From positions 434,001 to 498,000 of the forward strand of contig NC_007775.1 of NCBI RefSeq assembly GCF_000013205.1: DNA of 64,000 nucleotides, in the 5' to 3' direction. This document shows positions 37,065-45,942 of the stretch, one piece after another. This stretch comes from Synechococcus sp. JA-3-3Ab (GTDB taxonomy: Bacteria; Cyanobacteriota; Cyanobacteriia; Thermostichales; Thermostichaceae). Each line of letters opens with the position of its first letter. The first letter of the stretch is position 1. The position numbers were made by a program, and so were the translations under genes. The notes below the pieces were generated by a model that made no database searches, was not told the origin of the DNA, and worked only from the letters and a program-made list of their open reading frames with translations.

Positions 37065-37580
37065 CTAGTCACAGAACTGCAGCCGGGATTGCGGCTGTCG
37101 CATGGCCGGATCCAGCTCGCAGATCAGCTCGAAGTTGATCACCCGCCAGCGCTGCGGCGAGCCACCGGCTCCTTCAGGAAGCTGGGAGCTGAAGCTAACC
37201 GGCAGGCCGTAGAGGCGGGGTGGGCCGGGGCGCCGCTGGGATCCCTGCTCCAGGTAGGGGGTGAGCAAAGAGCGGTAGCGCTCGGCCACGATCACCTGCG
37301 TGGCCCGCATCCCCTGCATGCGCAGGCGATCCAGCTCTTCGTGAATCTCGAAGCGGATCCCATCGGCATGGGTGTGCTGGCGGTACCAGCGGCCTTCCCA
37401 GAGGCGCCAACGCCGCCCTGATTGCAGGTGAACCAGCTCCTCTTGCTCGGGATCTGCCTCAAAGGCGCCGTGGCGATGGCAGAGGTAGGTATCGGTCAGG
37501 GTAAGGGCCGCAATCGTCTGCCGACAGTGGGGGCATTGAATGCTGGGGCCAAAGATGGGATAGGAGAAAGCAACGGTCAT
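37065..37580 (-). CDS. TIGR02652-type cyanobacterial protein
   Basis: 171 residues from the ATG at 37580. A zinc-ribbon-like N-terminus (SIQCPHCRQTIAALTLTDTYLCHRHGAF) is followed by a conserved stretch (EELVHLQSGRRWRLWEGRWYRQHTHADGIRFEIHEELDRL). This is the pattern of a small cyanobacteria-only family of unknown function. Soluble. It is transcribed away from rimP. Confidence 0.8.
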   Translation of the reverse strand: MTVAFSYPIFGPSIQCPHCRQTIAALTLTDTYLCHRHGAFEADPEQEELVHLQSGRRWRLWEGRWYRQHTHADGIRFEIHEELDRLRMQGMRATQVIVAERYRSLLTPYLEQGSQRRPGPPRLYGLPVSFSSQLPEGAGGSPQRWRVINFELICELDPAMRQPQSRLQFCD

Positions 37581-37901
37581 AGGAAACCCCACAGAATGCG
37601 GCTGGGTGTCTGGGCAAATCCGCGGCTGTCCACATTAATTATAGGTGTGGCCTTTTGCAGATCTGGCTCACGCGGATCCCTCTGGCCAAATCCGACAAAG
37701 TATTCTAAGATCATAGCCAGGGAAAAGCCTGCCCAAAGCCCCCCGCGACGGCAGGTAGATTCCCAAGGATCTCCGCAATGATAACGGGGAGTGGGTAGCG
37801 CCCACTTCTTTGCTTTTTTAGGGGGAAGATGCCCCCGCTGCCGGCTCCAGCTTCGCTGGGCTGGGATCTGGCCGTTACACCGAGTTGGCGATGAGTTGGC
37901 T
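37581..37901. other. Intergenic region upstream of rimP
   Basis: About 320 bp separate two divergent genes, probably holding promoters for both. No gene or structured RNA could be supported; the rimP frame is open upstream to 37791 but without similarity. Confidence 0.4.
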
Positions 37902-38375
37902 ATGGTTCACCCTCTGATCCCGCAGTTGGAGAGTCTGGCCCGTCCCTTGGCCGCTCGACTGGGGTACGAGTTGGTACAGATGGTTTTTCACACCAACCAG
38001 TATCCGCCGGTGCTGCGGGTGGATATCCGTCCGCTGGATCCGGAGCAGGAAACCAGCCACGCCGATTGCGAAGCTATGAGCCAGGCCTTGGAAGTGGAGC
38101 TGGATCGAGTGGATCTGATCCCCGGCCATTATGTGCTGGAGGTCTCCAGCCCCGGCATCAGCAACCTCCTCATCAGCGACCGCGACTTTGTGGTTTTCAA
38201 AGGGTTTGCGGTGGAGGTGACGGTGGATCCCCCCTACAAGGGCAAAGCTGTCTGGTCAGGGCATCTGCTGGGTCGGGATGAGGAGAAAGTTGCCCTATCC
38301 CTCAAGGGACGGCGCGTGCAGTTGCCCCGCGCCTCGGTGCAGCGGGTTGTCCTCTCAGGGGCGGAAACCGAGTAG
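37902..38375 (+). CDS. rimP: Ribosome maturation factor RimP
   Basis: The 157-residue 30S assembly factor carries the family core DCEAMSQALEVELDRVD and YVLEVSSPGISNLL, then the C-terminal barrel (FKGFAVEVTV ... GHLLGRDEEKVAL). The ATG at 37902 fits the family N-terminus (HPLIPQLESLARPLAARLGYELV). It is followed 159 bp later by nusA, the conserved rimP-nusA order. Confidence 0.95.
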   Translation: MVHPLIPQLESLARPLAARLGYELVQMVFHTNQYPPVLRVDIRPLDPEQETSHADCEAMSQALEVELDRVDLIPGHYVLEVSSPGISNLLISDRDFVVFKGFAVEVTVDPPYKGKAVWSGHLLGRDEEKVALSLKGRRVQLPRASVQRVVLSGAETE

Positions 38376-38534
38376 AGGAATGGGGATAGAGAGGACGTTC
38401 GAGCGCGAAGTGTGTTGCCCTGTCTTCGCGTCGGAGCTGCCTGCTGTGCGGCGATGCATTTCCCGTCAGGATTGCGGAGCAACAGTGATAGCAGTTTCAT
38501 CCCAGCTTAAGTTGCATTAGGAGGACAACAGCTT

Positions 38535-39902
38535 ATGTCGATGGTGCCTCTGCCCGGTTTGGCAGAAATGGTGGAGATGATCTCGCGGGAGCGCAACTTG
38601 CCCCGCCATGCGGTCACCAACGCCTTGCGGGAGGCGCTGCTCAAGGGCTACGAACGCTACCGCAAAACCATTCAGCGAGATGTCGTCTTTGAAGAAGACC
38701 ACTTCCGCAACTTCGATGTGGAGCTGGATGTGGAGGCAGGGGGCTTTCGCATTTTGGCCACCAAAACCATTGTCGAGGAGGTACGGGATCCAGATCACGA
38801 GATCTCCCTGTACGACGTGCAGCAGGACTACCCGGAAGCCGAAGTTGGCTGGGAAGTAACCAATGACGTCACTCCCCAACAGGCGGAGTTTGGCCGCATG
38901 GCGGCCATCCAAACCAAGCAGGTGCTGGCCCAGAAGTTGCGTGACCAGCAGCGCCGCCTGATTCAAGAAGAGTTCCGCGACCTGGAAAATACCGTGTTGC
39001 AGGCACGGGTGCTGCGCACGGAGCGGCAGACGGTGATCATGGCGGTATCCAGCGGTTTTGGGCAGCCGGAGGTGGAAGCCGAACTGCCCAAGAAGGAGCA
39101 GTTGGCCAGCGATCGCTACACCCCCAACGCGGTGATGAAGGTCTACCTCAAAAAGGTATACGAGGGATCCCGGCGGGGGCCGCAGCTTTTGGTTTCTCGG
39201 GCCGACGCCGGCTTGGTGGTGAACCTGTTCGCCAACGAGGTGCCGGAGATCGAAGAGGACATTGTGCGCATCGTGGCGGTGGCGCGGGAGGCCAACCCGC
39301 CTTCCCGCAACGTGGGGCCGCGCACCAAGATTGCCGTCGATACCGTGGAGCGGGACGTGGATCCGGTGGGGGCCTGTATTGGGGCAAGGGGATCCCGGAT
39401 TCAGGCGGTGGTGGCAGAGCTGCGCAACGAGAAGATCGACGTCATCCGCTGGTCGCCGGATCCGGCCACCTACATCGCCAACGCCCTCAGCCCGGCCAAG
39501 GTGGTGGAGGTGCGGTTGGTGGATCCGGAGATCCAACAGGCCCATGTGCTGGTGACCAGCGACCAGCTCAGCCTGGCCATCGGCAAAGAGGGGCAAAATG
39601 TGCGCCTGGCCGCTCGCCTCACTGGCTGGAAAATTGACATCAAGGAAGTGGAGAGCTACCGGGCAGCGCTGGAGGAGGCGCAAGCGCAGGGGCTGCCGTA
39701 TCCCTTCATCACGCCGGCGGCTTTGGAGCGCTTCCGGCGGCGGGAAGAGCGAGCCGCTTTGGGGCTGGACGAGGAGTACCCAGAGAAGCTTCGCCTAGAG
39801 GAGGAGCTGGAAGAGGACGATAGGCTGGAGGAAGACTGGGTCGAGGAAGACGAGGACTTCGACTACGACGCCGAGTTCGACATCGCCCAGCCCAAGGCCT
39901 AG
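38535..39902 (+). CDS. nusA: Transcription elongation/termination factor NusA
   Basis: 455 residues. The N-terminal RNA-polymerase-binding domain ([24 protein letters not shown]) is followed by S1 and two KH domains ([39 protein letters not shown]). Last comes a strongly acidic tail rich in Glu and Asp (residues about 410-450). The ATG has a perfect GGAGG at 38520-38524. In most bacteria ylxR and infB follow; here ubiX does. Confidence 0.97.
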   Translation: MSMVPLPGLAEMVEMISRERNLPRHAVTNALREALLKGYERYRKTIQRDVVFEEDHFRNFDVELDVEAGGFRILATKTIVEEVRDPDHEISLYDVQQDYPEAEVGWEVTNDVTPQQAEFGRMAAIQTKQVLAQKLRDQQRRLIQEEFRDLENTVLQARVLRTERQTVIMAVSSGFGQPEVEAELPKKEQLASDRYTPNAVMKVYLKKVYEGSRRGPQLLVSRADAGLVVNLFANEVPEIEEDIVRIVAVAREANPPSRNVGPRTKIAVDTVERDVDPVGACIGARGSRIQAVVAELRNEKIDVIRWSPDPATYIANALSPAKVVEVRLVDPEIQQAHVLVTSDQLSLAIGKEGQNVRLAARLTGWKIDIKEVESYRAALEEAQAQGLPYPFITPAALERFRRREERAALGLDEEYPEKLRLEEELEEDDRLEEDWVEEDEDFDYDAEFDIAQPKA

Positions 39903-39903
39903 A

Positions 39904-39919
39904 GCCGAGGGGCCTCGGC
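39904..39919. terminator. Perfect hairpin after nusA
   Basis: GCCGAGG and CCTCGGC arms lie with a two-base spacer immediately downstream of the nusA stop codon. No U-run follows, so it may be an mRNA-stabilising or weak terminator element. Confidence 0.35.
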
Positions 39920-39957
39920 AGTCGGTAAACTGAGGTAAAGACCCTTTCCGCCTGCCC

Positions 39958-40605
39958 TTGAACTCCTCCCAGCCGATCATCCTTGGTATATCGGGCGCCT
40001 CCGGGATGCTCTACGCCGTGCGCGCCCTACACGTTCTGCTCAGCCTGGATTACCGCGTCGAGGTGGTGGCCTCCAAAGCGGCCTATCAGGTGTGGCAAGG
40101 GGAGCAAGGGGTGCCGTTGCCGGCAGATCCCCAGCGGCAGGCCCAGTTTTGGCGGCAGCAGGCCGAAAGCGAGGGCGGATCCTTGGTCTGCCACCGCTGG
40201 CAAGATGTGGGGGCAACCATTGCCAGCGGCTCCTACCGCACGCAGGGGATGTTGGTGATCCCATGCAGCATGGGCACGGTAGCCAAGTTGGCCGCTGGGC
40301 TGAGCTCTGACCTGCTGGAGCGGGCGGCTGACGTGCAGCTCAAAGAAGGCCGCCGCCTAGTCATCGTGCCGCGGGAAACCCCCTTCAGCCTCATTCACCT
40401 GCGCAACCTGACCATCCTGGCAGAGGCAGGGGCGCGCATCGTCCCGGCCATTCCGGCCTGGTACCACCAGCCGCGTACCCTCTTGGACTTGGTGGACTTT
40501 GTGGTGGTGAAGGCCCTGGATCAGTTTGGCATCGACAGCGACCTCATCCAGCGCTGGCAGGGGATGCGTCAGCGTCAGATCCTCAAGCTGCCCCCCGAGG
40601 ACTAA
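39958..40605 (+). CDS. ubiX: Flavin prenyltransferase UbiX
   Basis: The 215-residue enzyme makes prenylated FMN, the cofactor of UbiD-type decarboxylases. The family blocks are GISGASGMLYAVRAL at the N-terminus, ASGSYRTQGMLVIPCSMGTVAKLAAGLSSDLLERAADV in the middle, and VPRETPFSLIHLRNL followed by PAIPAWYHQPRTLLDLVDF. The start is a TTG at 39958: it fits homologue N-termini but has no clear ribosome site. It is followed by a dispersed repeat. Confidence 0.95.
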   Translation: MNSSQPIILGISGASGMLYAVRALHVLLSLDYRVEVVASKAAYQVWQGEQGVPLPADPQRQAQFWRQQAESEGGSLVCHRWQDVGATIASGSYRTQGMLVIPCSMGTVAKLAAGLSSDLLERAADVQLKEGRRLVIVPRETPFSLIHLRNLTILAEAGARIVPAIPAWYHQPRTLLDLVDFVVVKALDQFGIDSDLIQRWQGMRQRQILKLPPED

Positions 40606-40617
40606 AGGGATCCCTTG

Positions 40618-40660
40618 GCCCTCATCCCTAGCCGCTTTCCCAACCGGAGAGGGAGGTTCC
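40618..40660. repeat. Dispersed CCTCATCCC...GGAGAGGGAGG repeat, copy 3
   Basis: A diverged copy of the gene-end hairpin repeat, a few bases after the ubiX stop. Arms are imperfect (GCTTTCCC / GGAGAGGGA). Confidence 0.5.
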
Positions 40661-40746
40661 CACCTAGCGCGATCATTCATCCATACATAAGGTTTCACCG
40701 CTAGCAGGGAGGGCACTGCTGAACCTGGGCAGGGGAACTGGCTGGA

Positions 40747-41817
40747 CTAGCCAGCCGCGGGATTCTTGCGAAGGTGGGTGGACAAGTTAGGGCAAGTCTC
40801 CAGGCTAGCTGCCCACTCACTAATGAGGGTGTTGACCCAGTGGGGCAGCTCGTCGTGAGCGCAGTGGCCCACCCCTGGCAGCTTCACCAACGTAAGAGCC
40901 GGCTGCCAGCGCTTAAACTGATCCGCCAAAAAGCTGGGCACCGCCGGATCTTCCTGGCCCCAGAGGAGGAGAATGGGCATCTTGAGCGTGGGCAACAGGC
41001 GCTTGGGACTGTCGAAGCGGCGGCAGAGAATGGCCCTCAGGCTATCCAAAAACACGTGGGCTGCCCCCGGCTCAAAGGCCGGCCTCTGGAAGATCTGCAC
41101 CAGCTCCTCGTCCACCTGCTCGTCCCGCTTGTAGACATTTTTGATCCAGGCCCGCAGCACCTCGGTTTGTCGCAGCCAGTTAAACAAATGAGGATAGGTG
41201 AGCGGGCAGCCCAAAACAGCCAGGATCCCTTCGCAAAGGGCCTGCACCAACACATCCCAAGGAGGGGACAATTCTTCGGGGTGAGGCCCATCGGCACAAC
41301 TGATCAAGCACAAACCCTTCACCATCTGGGGATAGCGGGCAGCCACAATCACCCCCACCAGGCCCCCAATGGAATGGCCTACCAGGAGGCTGGGCTGCTG
41401 GATGTGGGTTCGCCAAAACTCGTACACCTGCTCGACCCACAGATCGACGCTGTAGGCGATCTCCGGCTTGGCACTCTCGCCAAATCCCAGCAGGTCGAGA
41501 GCATAGACGGAGCGCTGGGATCCCAGAGGAACAATGTTGTGGCGCCAATGGCCCACCGAGGCCCCAAAGCCATGGATCAAGATGGCCGGAGCCGCCGTCA
41601 AGTTCACCTGGCCGCTGGCGGTTTGGGCGCGACTGGGGGTGTAGGTGAAATGAATAGGCCAGCCGCGCCAGAGCCAGGTTTGGGAATGACCATAGCGAGG
41701 AAGCCCTGAGACGGGATCCCTGCTGCCGACCGAAGAGGGGGGCGTCGCAGGGGAGGGGAAACCTGCCCCGCCGACAGCAGCAGAGGGAGAAGAAGAAGGA
41801 GGGTTATGTTCAGGCAA
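40747..41817 (-). CDS. Alpha/beta-hydrolase
   Basis: 356 residues with the hydrolase fold from about residue 45. The oxyanion HG motif is in ILIHGFGASVGHW, nucleophile Ser in LLVGHSIGGLVG, acid Asp in LLWGQEDPAVP, and catalytic His in PGVGHCAHDE. It resembles the cyanobacterial/plant chloroplast hydrolase group with unknown substrates. The first 45 residues are a Ser/Pro-rich low-complexity stretch starting from a TTG at 41817; a later GTG (at about residue 36) may be the real start. An IS605-derived mini-element ends only 8 bp upstream of the TTG, so it may have replaced the original leader. Confidence 0.85.
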   Translation of the reverse strand: MPEHNPPSSSPSAAVGGAGFPSPATPPSSVGSRDPVSGLPRYGHSQTWLWRGWPIHFTYTPSRAQTASGQVNLTAAPAILIHGFGASVGHWRHNIVPLGSQRSVYALDLLGFGESAKPEIAYSVDLWVEQVYEFWRTHIQQPSLLVGHSIGGLVGVIVAARYPQMVKGLCLISCADGPHPEELSPPWDVLVQALCEGILAVLGCPLTYPHLFNWLRQTEVLRAWIKNVYKRDEQVDEELVQIFQRPAFEPGAAHVFLDSLRAILCRRFDSPKRLLPTLKMPILLLWGQEDPAVPSFLADQFKRWQPALTLVKLPGVGHCAHDELPHWVNTLISEWAASLETCPNLSTHLRKNPAAG

Positions 41818-41824
41818 GGGAGGA

Positions 41825-42092
41825 TTGACACTCCCACCGCCTAAAGGCGGGGGATTCTTACGCAGTCCACAAAAGAACCCATAACGGCGTTGTCAAAGCG
41901 CCTCTAGACAGTTCCTTAAGGCAAAGCCCTAAGGTTCTGCTTACTTCTCGCTCCAGAGGATTTGTTGCTGCTCGGGTTTTTCACCGTAGTTAGCGTTTTC
42001 CCCTGGTCTGGCTAGGATTATAGCAGTTAGCAACTAAAGTCGCTAGCGGGCTTTTCCGCCCCGCACTAAAGTGCGGGGCTACCAAGCTATCC
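41825..42092 (-). mobile_element. IS605-derived mini-element (no transposase gene), copy B
   Basis: 268 bp sharing both ends with the IS at 21888-23690: TTGACACTCCC, hairpin CCGCCTAAAGGCGG, then AAGCTATCC at the other end. It retains about 110 bp of the tnpB 3' end nearly unchanged, then a block CGGGTTTTTCACCG and the tnpA-side hairpin (CGCACTAAAGTGCGG). All coding sequence between is gone. It lies in the gap between the hydrolase and cbiC genes. The remaining 173 bp before cbiC hold no other feature and no cobalamin riboswitch was seen. Confidence 0.85.
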
Positions 42093-42265
42093 TTTTGTAT
42101 GTGACAACAGCAGGCCCACCTCCATCAGGATAGACCGATCTTAGCGGTTGCTGGAGGGCGTCTAGAGTGGACTGGAGGGGCGTTTCTCTCAGATAACCCT
42201 CTTGAGCGGCTTTTTCTGGACATTCCCCACCCCTTTTTCCAAACAAAACCGCTTGCGTCAACAGG

Positions 42266-42940
42266 ATGGAGAAAACCCTCCTGCCAGATGTGGCTCTGCC
42301 TACCGATCCCATGATGGATGAAACAGCTTGGATAGACCCCATTACAGCGGCCAGCTTCCGCCAGATTGACCAAGAGATCGGCCCCCACCCCTGGCAAGGG
42401 ATCCCCTATGAGATCGTGCGCCGCGCCATCCACGCCACCGCTGACTTCGAGCTGCGGGATCGCTTTGTGTTCAGCCCCACGGCAGTTGAGGCGGGACTGG
42501 CGGCCCTGCGGCAACGGCGGCCGCTGGTGGTGGATGTGCGGATGGTGGCCGCCGGGATCCAAGCTGGCCTCGCGGCGCAGGGGATCCCGCTCCATTGCGC
42601 TTTGGACTGGGCAGAAGAGCCTCTTGAAGCCGGGCAAACGCGCACGGCCCAGGGGATGGTCAAGGTAGCCCGGCGCTACCCGGAAGCGATCTTTGTCGTC
42701 GGCAACGCGCCCACGGCGCTGCTGGCGCTGGTGGAAGAGATGCGGGCCCAGCGGATCCGGCCCAGCCTGGTGATCGGGGTGCCAGTGGGCTTTGTGGCAG
42801 TGGAAGAGGCCAAACGGGCGCTAGCGCAAACGGATGTCCCCCAGATTCGGGTGGAGGGCCGCAAAGGCGGATCCCCGGTGGCCGCTGCCATCGTCAATGC
42901 CCTACTGCTGGCCGCCCGCCGGGATCCCATCCCCAACTGA
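42266..42940 (+). CDS. cbiC: Precorrin-8X methylmutase
   Basis: CobH/CbiC moves a methyl group from C-11 to C-12 of precorrin-8X to give hydrogenobyrinate/cobyrinate. The 224-residue protein has the catalytic His in RRAIHATADFE and the family runs VVDVRMVAAGI, GNAPTALLAL, VIGVPVGFVAVEEAK and GRKGGSPVAAAIVNALL. It is followed on the same strand by the coiled-coil repeat gene and cobL, forming a cobalamin unit with an unrelated insert. Confidence 0.95.
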   Translation: MEKTLLPDVALPTDPMMDETAWIDPITAASFRQIDQEIGPHPWQGIPYEIVRRAIHATADFELRDRFVFSPTAVEAGLAALRQRRPLVVDVRMVAAGIQAGLAAQGIPLHCALDWAEEPLEAGQTRTAQGMVKVARRYPEAIFVVGNAPTALLALVEEMRAQRIRPSLVIGVPVGFVAVEEAKRALAQTDVPQIRVEGRKGGSPVAAAIVNALLLAARRDPIPN

Positions 42941-42973
42941 CTAGAATTGGAACGACATCTTCAGACCTTTCCC

Positions 42974-43861
42974 ATGACCCCCGAACAAGAGGAGTGGCTG
43001 ATCCGCAACCTTCAGCTTCAACAAGAACAGCTTCAAGAGATCCGAGCCGAACAGCAGAGAGCTGCCGAGCGGTTTGAGGCCCAGATGACGGAGATGCGGC
43101 AGGCCTTTGCAGCCCAAATTGCCGAGATCCGAGCCGAGCAGCAGCGGGCCGCCGAGCGTTTCTCCGCCGAGATCGCCGAGATCCGAACTGAGCAGCAGCG
43201 GGCTGCCGAGCGCTTTGAGGCTCAGATGACGGAGATGCGGCAGGCCTTTGCAGCCCAAATTGCCGAGATCCGAGCCGAGCAGCAGCGGGCCGCCGAGCGT
43301 TTCTCCGCCGAGATCGCCGAGATCCGAACTGAGCAGCAGCGGGCTGCCGAGCGCTTTGAGGCTCAGATGACGGAGATGCGGCAGGCCTTTGCAGCCCAAA
43401 TTGCCGAGATCCGGGCCGAGCAGCAGCGGGCCGCCGAGCGTTTCTCTGCCGAGATCGCCGAGATCCGAACTGAGCAGCAGCGGGCTGCCGAGCGCTTTGA
43501 GGTCCAGATGGCCGCAATGCGAGCCGAGCGGCAGGCCATCGAAGCCCAGCTCCAGACCGAAATCCAGGAGATCCGGACGCTGATTCAGCACAACCAGGAG
43601 CGGATTCGCCAGAACGAAGAGCGGGGAGATGAGCTGGAGAGGGCCATCCAGGAATCCCGCCGCGATATGCAGGCCGGCTTTGCCGAGCTGAGGGAGGCGC
43701 AAGCCCTGATGATGGAGCAATTCCGGGAGCGGGATGGCCGCCTGATCGAGGCTCATCTGGGCTTTATTCGGGAAATGCGGGAGATGCAGCGGGAAGTGGC
43801 GGAGTTGCGCCTGGATTTTCTCAACCACATGCGCCAGTACCACCCGCCTGTCGAACGCTAG
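42974..43861 (+). CDS. Coiled-coil protein built of 47-residue tandem repeats
   Basis: 295 residues from the ATG at 42974 (a TTG at 42947 is possible). The protein is one continuous coiled coil of Glu, Gln, Arg and Ala. Three nearly identical 47-residue units (AAERFEAQMTEMRQAFAAQI...) span residues about 30-170, encoded by 141-bp DNA repeats. The C-terminal part (REMQREVAELRLDFLNHM) is non-repeated. There is no signal peptide. Resembles DUF-type cyanobacterial coiled-coil proteins only in style. Its stop codon abuts the cobL ATG, so it is co-transcribed with cobalamin genes, but a role there is not apparent. Confidence 0.78.
   Translation: MTPEQEEWLIRNLQLQQEQLQEIRAEQQRAAERFEAQMTEMRQAFAAQIAEIRAEQQRAAERFSAEIAEIRTEQQRAAERFEAQMTEMRQAFAAQIAEIRAEQQRAAERFSAEIAEIRTEQQRAAERFEAQMTEMRQAFAAQIAEIRAEQQRAAERFSAEIAEIRTEQQRAAERFEVQMAAMRAERQAIEAQLQTEIQEIRTLIQHNQERIRQNEERGDELERAIQESRRDMQAGFAELREAQALMMEQFRERDGRLIEAHLGFIREMREMQREVAELRLDFLNHMRQYHPPVER
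43061..43510 (+). repeat. Tandem repeat, 141-bp unit, three full copies plus partial fourth
   Basis: Units start GCTGCCGAGCGNTTTGAGG at 43061, 43202, 43343 and (partial) 43484. The copies differ at only a few bases, so expansion is recent or copies are kept alike by recombination. Each unit encodes 47 residues, itself made of two similar halves (AAERFEAQM.. and AAERFSAEI..). Confidence 0.92.
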
Positions 43862-45121
43862 ATGGCTACGACAACATCTGGCCGATCACCTCAGCTTGCG
43901 GTTATAGGGGTAGCAGCAGATGGCTCGGTGGCCTCTTGGGCGATTCCCCCCCTCTCCCAAGCGCAAACCTTGGCCGGGCCCTCCAGCTTGCTGCAGCACT
44001 TTGCTGACCATCCGGCCCGCCAGATCCGGCTTACTGGACCAGTGGAAAGTTGGATCCCGCTTTTGCAAAAGGAGCTGGCGCAGGGATCCCTGGTTTTGTT
44101 GGCCAGCGGGGATCCGCTGTTTTTTGGGATTGGGCGCCTGTTAACGCAGTACTTCCCGGCGGAGCAACTGGCCTTTTATCCCCAAGTCAGCTCAGTGCAG
44201 TTGGCCCTCAACCGCCTGCAGATCCCCTGGCAGGAGGCCACCATCCTCAGCCTGCACGGGCGGGGGGTGGAGCGGTTGCAAGACGCCCTTAGGCAGGGAT
44301 CCCCTCTTATTGTGGCCCTGACCGATCCGGAGCACACCCCGGCGGCGGTGGCCCAGTTTATCGCCGACCTGCGGCTGCCGGTGCGCTACCAGGGCTGGGT
44401 GTGCAGCCAACTGGGATCCCCCCACGAGCAGATCCTGCCCCTGCAAGAAGGGGAGAAATCTGCCTTCCCCAGCCCCAACTTGGTGGTGTTGCGGCGCGTT
44501 GAGCCGGAACCGGATCCCCGCCGCTGGCCTTTGGTGGGGATCCCGGACGACCAGTTCCACACCTTTCCCGACCAGCCCGGCCTGATCACCAAGCAGCCCA
44601 TCCGACTGCTCACGCTGGGGGCGCTGCAACTGCCGCGGCAGGGAGTGGTGTGGGATATCGGGGCCGGCACCGGTTCCGTAGCCGTGGAGATCGCCCGCCT
44701 CTCCCCCCAGCTCCAGGTCTATGCCATCGAGCGCAACGCCACAGGCATTTGTCTTATCCGGCGCAACCGCCAACGCTTCGATCTGGAAAACCTGCACGTG
44801 ATCCCGGGGACAGCGCCCCGGGTGCTGGCCGACCTGCCGGATCCGGAGCGGGTGTTGCTGGGGGGAGGCGGCAAAGGGATCCGCGATCTGCTGCCGGCGG
44901 TGGCGGCCCGCCTGCGGCCTGAGGGGATCTTGGTGGCTAACTTCGCCACCCTGGAAACCTGCAGCGAAGCTCTGCAATGGCTGCGCTCGCGGAGCTGGCA
45001 GGTGCGGGTGGAACACATCCAGATCTCCCGTTCCACGGCCTTGGCCGAGGGCACCCGCTTTTCCCCGCTCAACCCCGTTTACCTGCTGCAAGGGATCCCT
45101 TCAAATTTGAGGTTGCAGTAA
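43862..45121 (+). CDS. cobL: Precorrin-6Y C5,15-methyltransferase (decarboxylating)
   Basis: A 419-residue fusion of CbiE and CbiT. The N-terminal half (residues 1 to about 210) is a tetrapyrrole methylase (LLASGDPLFFGIGRLL; LQIPWQEATILSLHGR). The C-terminal half is a class I SAM methyltransferase (GVVWDIGAGTGSVAVEIARL; VYAIERNATGICLI; LLGGGGKGIRDLL). It methylates C-5 and C-15 of precorrin-6Y and removes the acetate side chain at C-12. It begins directly after the stop of the coiled-coil gene (TAGATG). Confidence 0.95.
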   Translation: MATTTSGRSPQLAVIGVAADGSVASWAIPPLSQAQTLAGPSSLLQHFADHPARQIRLTGPVESWIPLLQKELAQGSLVLLASGDPLFFGIGRLLTQYFPAEQLAFYPQVSSVQLALNRLQIPWQEATILSLHGRGVERLQDALRQGSPLIVALTDPEHTPAAVAQFIADLRLPVRYQGWVCSQLGSPHEQILPLQEGEKSAFPSPNLVVLRRVEPEPDPRRWPLVGIPDDQFHTFPDQPGLITKQPIRLLTLGALQLPRQGVVWDIGAGTGSVAVEIARLSPQLQVYAIERNATGICLIRRNRQRFDLENLHVIPGTAPRVLADLPDPERVLLGGGGKGIRDLLPAVAARLRPEGILVANFATLETCSEALQWLRSRSWQVRVEHIQISRSTALAEGTRFSPLNPVYLLQGIPSNLRLQ

Positions 45122-45155
45122 CGGCCTCGTCGCCCTGCCCCCAGCTGGGGGCAAT

Positions 45156-45752
45156 TTACCCCTCGTCCTCCTCATCGGTGGTGAAGCTCGGTCGGTACAG
45201 GTAGGAGGGGCGGTTGGTCTTCTTAATTTGATCCTTGATGGACTCCAGGTCGATGTAGCGATCCGCCAAGTTAATTAGCTGGTCGCTGGTCATCGAGCGC
45301 AGGCTAACTACCTCCACCCGCGCCCCTTGGTAGCTGACGGCATTGACTGCATAGGCCAGATCCCCATCGCCGCTCACCAGCACCGCCGTCTCGTACCAGC
45401 GCACCAGCGACAACATGTCCACAGCGATTTCCACATCTAGATTGGCCCGCTTGGAGCCATCGGGCAGTTGGGTCAGCTCTTTGGTAACCACACGGTAGCC
45501 GTTGCGGCGCATCCAGAGCAAAAACCCCTGCTGCTTTTCGTTGTTGCGATCGACGCCGGTGTAGAAAAAGGAGCGCAGGAGGGGAGAACGGCCGGTCAGC
45601 GTCTTCAGCAGGCGGGTGTAGTCGATCTCAATGCCCATCTGTAGGGCGGCATAGAAGAGGTTGGATCCGTCGATAAAGATGGCCACGCGCCCACGGTCGT
45701 CCTGGAAGGGATCCGGGGGCTGAAAGCCGGGCTCAGGATCAAGACGCAACAT
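45156..45752 (-). CDS. NYN-domain protein, LabA/DUF88 family
   Basis: 198 residues from the ATG at 45752; a TTG six codons upstream is possible. The PIN-like NYN nuclease fold shows acidic residues in AIFIDGSNLFYA, ANLDVEIAVDMLSLV and AVLVSGDGDLAYAV. The LabA family in Synechococcus is linked to circadian output, and related proteins are RNases. Which applies here is not readable. The acidic C-terminus (TTDEEDEG) is short. Convergent with cobL. Confidence 0.88.
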   Translation of the reverse strand: MLRLDPEPGFQPPDPFQDDRGRVAIFIDGSNLFYAALQMGIEIDYTRLLKTLTGRSPLLRSFFYTGVDRNNEKQQGFLLWMRRNGYRVVTKELTQLPDGSKRANLDVEIAVDMLSLVRWYETAVLVSGDGDLAYAVNAVSYQGARVEVVSLRSMTSDQLINLADRYIDLESIKDQIKKTNRPSYLYRPSFTTDEEDEG

Positions 45753-45942
45753 TCGGGCTTTCTTCTCCAAGTTTTGGCAAAGGGATAGAAAAAGATAAAG
45801 TATTAAAAGCTATAGGAACAAGGCGTCGGCAAAAAAGGCCCTGGCTGGAGAGATACGTCATTTACCCTAGCGCAGGAAGCTCCCTCCACCCGGAAGACTT
45901 CCAAAATCCTAAAGAAAAATACTCACCGGAGGACGCTTGCAG

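Noticed and set aside
38517..39683. Long minus-strand open frame across nusA
   Set aside because: Shadow of nusA produced by high GC at third positions; no ribosome site or family similarity.
42093..42265. Cobalamin riboswitch before cbiC
   Set aside because: No B12-box-like sequence or suitable fold could be seen.
43061..43510. Regularly spaced repeats, possible CRISPR-like array
   Set aside because: The 141-bp units are contiguous, lack unique spacers and encode an in-frame coiled coil.
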